From positions 1-40,015 of the forward strand of contig JBJEPX010000057.1 in NCBI GenBank assembly GCA_051881455.1: a DNA stretch of 40,015 bases, written 5' to 3'. The notes beneath the pieces are model-generated. The model had not been told where the DNA came from. It did no database searches and saw nothing but the letters and a program-made list of their open reading frames with translations. Source of the DNA: Fimenecus sp051881455 (GTDB lineage Bacteria; Bacillota; Clostridia; Oscillospirales; Acutalibacteraceae). The position numbers and the translations under genes are program-made. Below are positions 38,599 through 40,015 of this stretch, in pieces; position 1 is the first letter of the stretch; each line of letters opens with the position of its first letter.

Positions 38599-40015
38599 AT
38601 GGCAAAGGTAATTGGTATCGACTTAGGTACAACAAACTCATGCGTAGCAGTAATCGAGGGCGGCGAGCCCGTTGTTATTGCTAACGCAGAAGGCGCAAGA
38701 ACAACACCGTCTGTTGTTGCATTTTCAAAAACAGGGGAAAGAATGGTAGGTCAGGTTGCTAAAAGACAGGCAATCACAAACCCCGAAAAGACAGTTGCTT
38801 CAATCAAAAGACACATGGGAAGCGATTATAAGGTAGATATTGACGGCAAGGGCTACACTCCCCAGGAAATTTCCGCAATGATTCTTCAAAAGCTTAAAGC
38901 GGACGCAGAGGCATATCTGGGCGGTAAGGTAACCGAGGCGGTTATCACAGTTCCCGCATATTTCACCGACTCACAGCGTCAGGCAACAAAGGACGCAGGT
39001 AAAATCGCAGGCCTTGATGTTAAGAGAATTATAAACGAGCCCACAGCGGCTGCTCTGGCTTACGGTATTGATAAGGAAGAGGACCAAAAGGTTATGGTTT
39101 ATGACCTTGGTGGCGGTACCTTCGATGTATCAATAATCGAAATGGGCGACGGCGTTCAGGAGGTTCTTGCAACAGCAGGTAACAACCGTCTTGGCGGTGA
39201 CGACTTTGACCAGAGAATTATTGATTGGCTCGCAGATGAGTTCAAAAAGGAGCAGGGTATTGACCTTCGTTCCGACAAAATGGCAATGCAGAGACTTAAA
39301 GAAGCCGCAGAAAAAGCAAAAATCGAGCTTTCAGGCGTTACAACCTCACAGATAAGCCTTCCCTTCATTACTGCGGACGCAACAGGCCCCAAGCACCTTG
39401 AAACAACTCTTACAAGAGCAAAATTTAACGAGATGACAGCAGACCTTGTTGAGGCAACAATGGGACCGGTTCGTCAGGCTCTCTCCGATTCGGGACTTCA
39501 GCCCTCACAGCTTGATAAAATCCTTATGGTAGGCGGTTCTTCAAGAATCCCCGCAGTTCAGGATGCAGTTAAGAAATTTACAGGCAAAGAGCCCTTCAAG
39601 GGCATTAACCCCGATGAGTGCGTAGCAGTTGGCGCGGCTATTCAGGGCGGCGTTCTCGGCGGCGAGGTCGAGGGAATGGTGCTTCTCGATGTTACACCCC
39701 TTTCACTTGGTATTGAAACAATGGGCGGCGTAAACACAAAGATTATCGATAGAAACACAACAATCCCCACAAAGAAGAGTCAGATTTTCTCAACTGCCGC
39801 TGATAATCAGACCTCCGTTGAGGTTCATGTTCTTCAAGGTGAAAGAGAATTCGCAAGAGATAACAAAACTCTCGGTGTGTTCCATCTTGACGGAATTCTT
39901 CCCGCACGCAGAGGTACACCGCAGATTGAGGTAACCTTTGATATTGACGCAAACGGCATCGTTCATGTTTCCGCAAAGGATTTGGGAACAGGCAAAGAGC
40001 AGTCAATCTCTATCA
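38599..40015 (+). CDS. dnaK: Chaperone DnaK (Hsp70), 3' end outside window
   Basis: The first 472 codons of Hsp70. The nucleotide-binding domain begins VIGIDLGTTNSCVAV and includes VPAYFTDSQRQATKDAG, IINEPTAAALAYG, DLGGGTFDVSII, NRLGGDDFD and VGGSSRIPAVQ; the linker VLLDVTPLSLGIET and part of the substrate-binding domain (GERE-FARDNKTLG) follow. About 140 residues of the lid are missing at the window edge. Compared with Gram-negative DnaK it lacks a ~24-residue segment after the first third of the ATPase domain, as usual in Gram-positives. AGGAGG precedes ATG 38599; a 55-base gap follows grpE. Confidence 0.98.
   Translation, partial: MAKVIGIDLGTTNSCVAVIEGGEPVVIANAEGARTTPSVVAFSKTGERMVGQVAKRQAITNPEKTVASIKRHMGSDYKVDIDGKGYTPQEISAMILQKLKADAEAYLGGKVTEAVITVPAYFTDSQRQATKDAGKIAGLDVKRIINEPTAAALAYGIDKEEDQKVMVYDLGGGTFDVSIIEMGDGVQEVLATAGNNRLGGDDFDQRIIDWLADEFKKEQGIDLRSDKMAMQRLKEAAEKAKIELSGVTTSQISLPFITADATGPKHLETTLTRAKFNEMTADLVEATMGPVRQALSDSGLQPSQLDKILMVGGSSRIPAVQDAVKKFTGKEPFKGINPDECVAVGAAIQGGVLGGEVEGMVLLDVTPLSLGIETMGGVNTKIIDRNTTIPTKKSQIFSTAADNQTSVEVHVLQGEREFARDNKTLGVFHLDGILPARRGTPQIEVTFDIDANGIVHVSAKDLGTGKEQSISI

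Overview
The window looks like chromosomal DNA of a gut-type Clostridia (Bacillota; Oscillospiraceae/Ruminococcaceae-like by gene style). The evidence is strong AGGAGG ribosome sites, TTGACA/TATAAT promoters with 17-base spacers, an M-box riboswitch, a T-box leader before thrS, a perfect CIRCE operator before hrcA-grpE-dnaK, BspA-type LRR and BIG2 proteins, and host-glycan hydrolases. No species can be named from sequence alone.

Layout. 1-~3000: the right end of a Tn916/Tn1549-type integrative element, with five tandem excisionase-like genes, one tyrosine integrase and TTTACA direct repeats beyond it. 3233-7965: a TetR-controlled operon (TetR, small membrane protein, ABC ATPase, ABC permease, LiaF-like protein, DUF4097 protein) that starts at a nested 32-bp palindrome; it reads as an envelope-stress or antimicrobial-response module. 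7992-8236: a composite hairpin repeat with two shorter relatives at 28806 and 36727. 8303-9990: GNAT acetyltransferase, VOC protein and GtrA-like membrane protein. 10182-10268: tRNA-Leu(TAA), minus strand. 10316-13316 (minus): Crp/Fnr-like regulator plus an SsuABC/TauABC-type importer.

13500-26793 is a glycan-use region: GH2 beta-galactosidase, GNAT protein and GH95 alpha-L-fucosidase in one operon; a lone E2-type acyltransferase; and, on the minus strand, two paralogous GPH (MelB-type) sugar symporters with very long charged helical C-terminal tails, one translationally coupled to an LRR lipoprotein. Both symporter genes share a 19-bp sequence upstream. Release of galactose and fucose followed by GPH uptake is the simplest joint reading, but the transported sugar is not shown by the sequence.

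27004-28780: promoter, M-box Mg2+ riboswitch, terminator, a 33-codon small ORF that may instead be a structured RNA, then mgtE. 28923-32588: secreted cohesin/BIG2 protein with a C-terminal anchor, endonuclease IV, an unknown helical protein and a PHP phosphoesterase. 32823-36696 (minus): T-box leader, thrS and a tail-anchored metallophosphoesterase. 36904-40015: CIRCE-controlled hrcA, grpE and dnaK, the last cut by the window edge.

The best candidates for something undescribed are the tail-bearing GPH transporter/LRR lipoprotein pair with its shared upstream motif, the small ORF or structured RNA between the M-box and mgtE, the five-fold excisionase array, and the six-codon minigene joining tetR to a 46-residue membrane protein.
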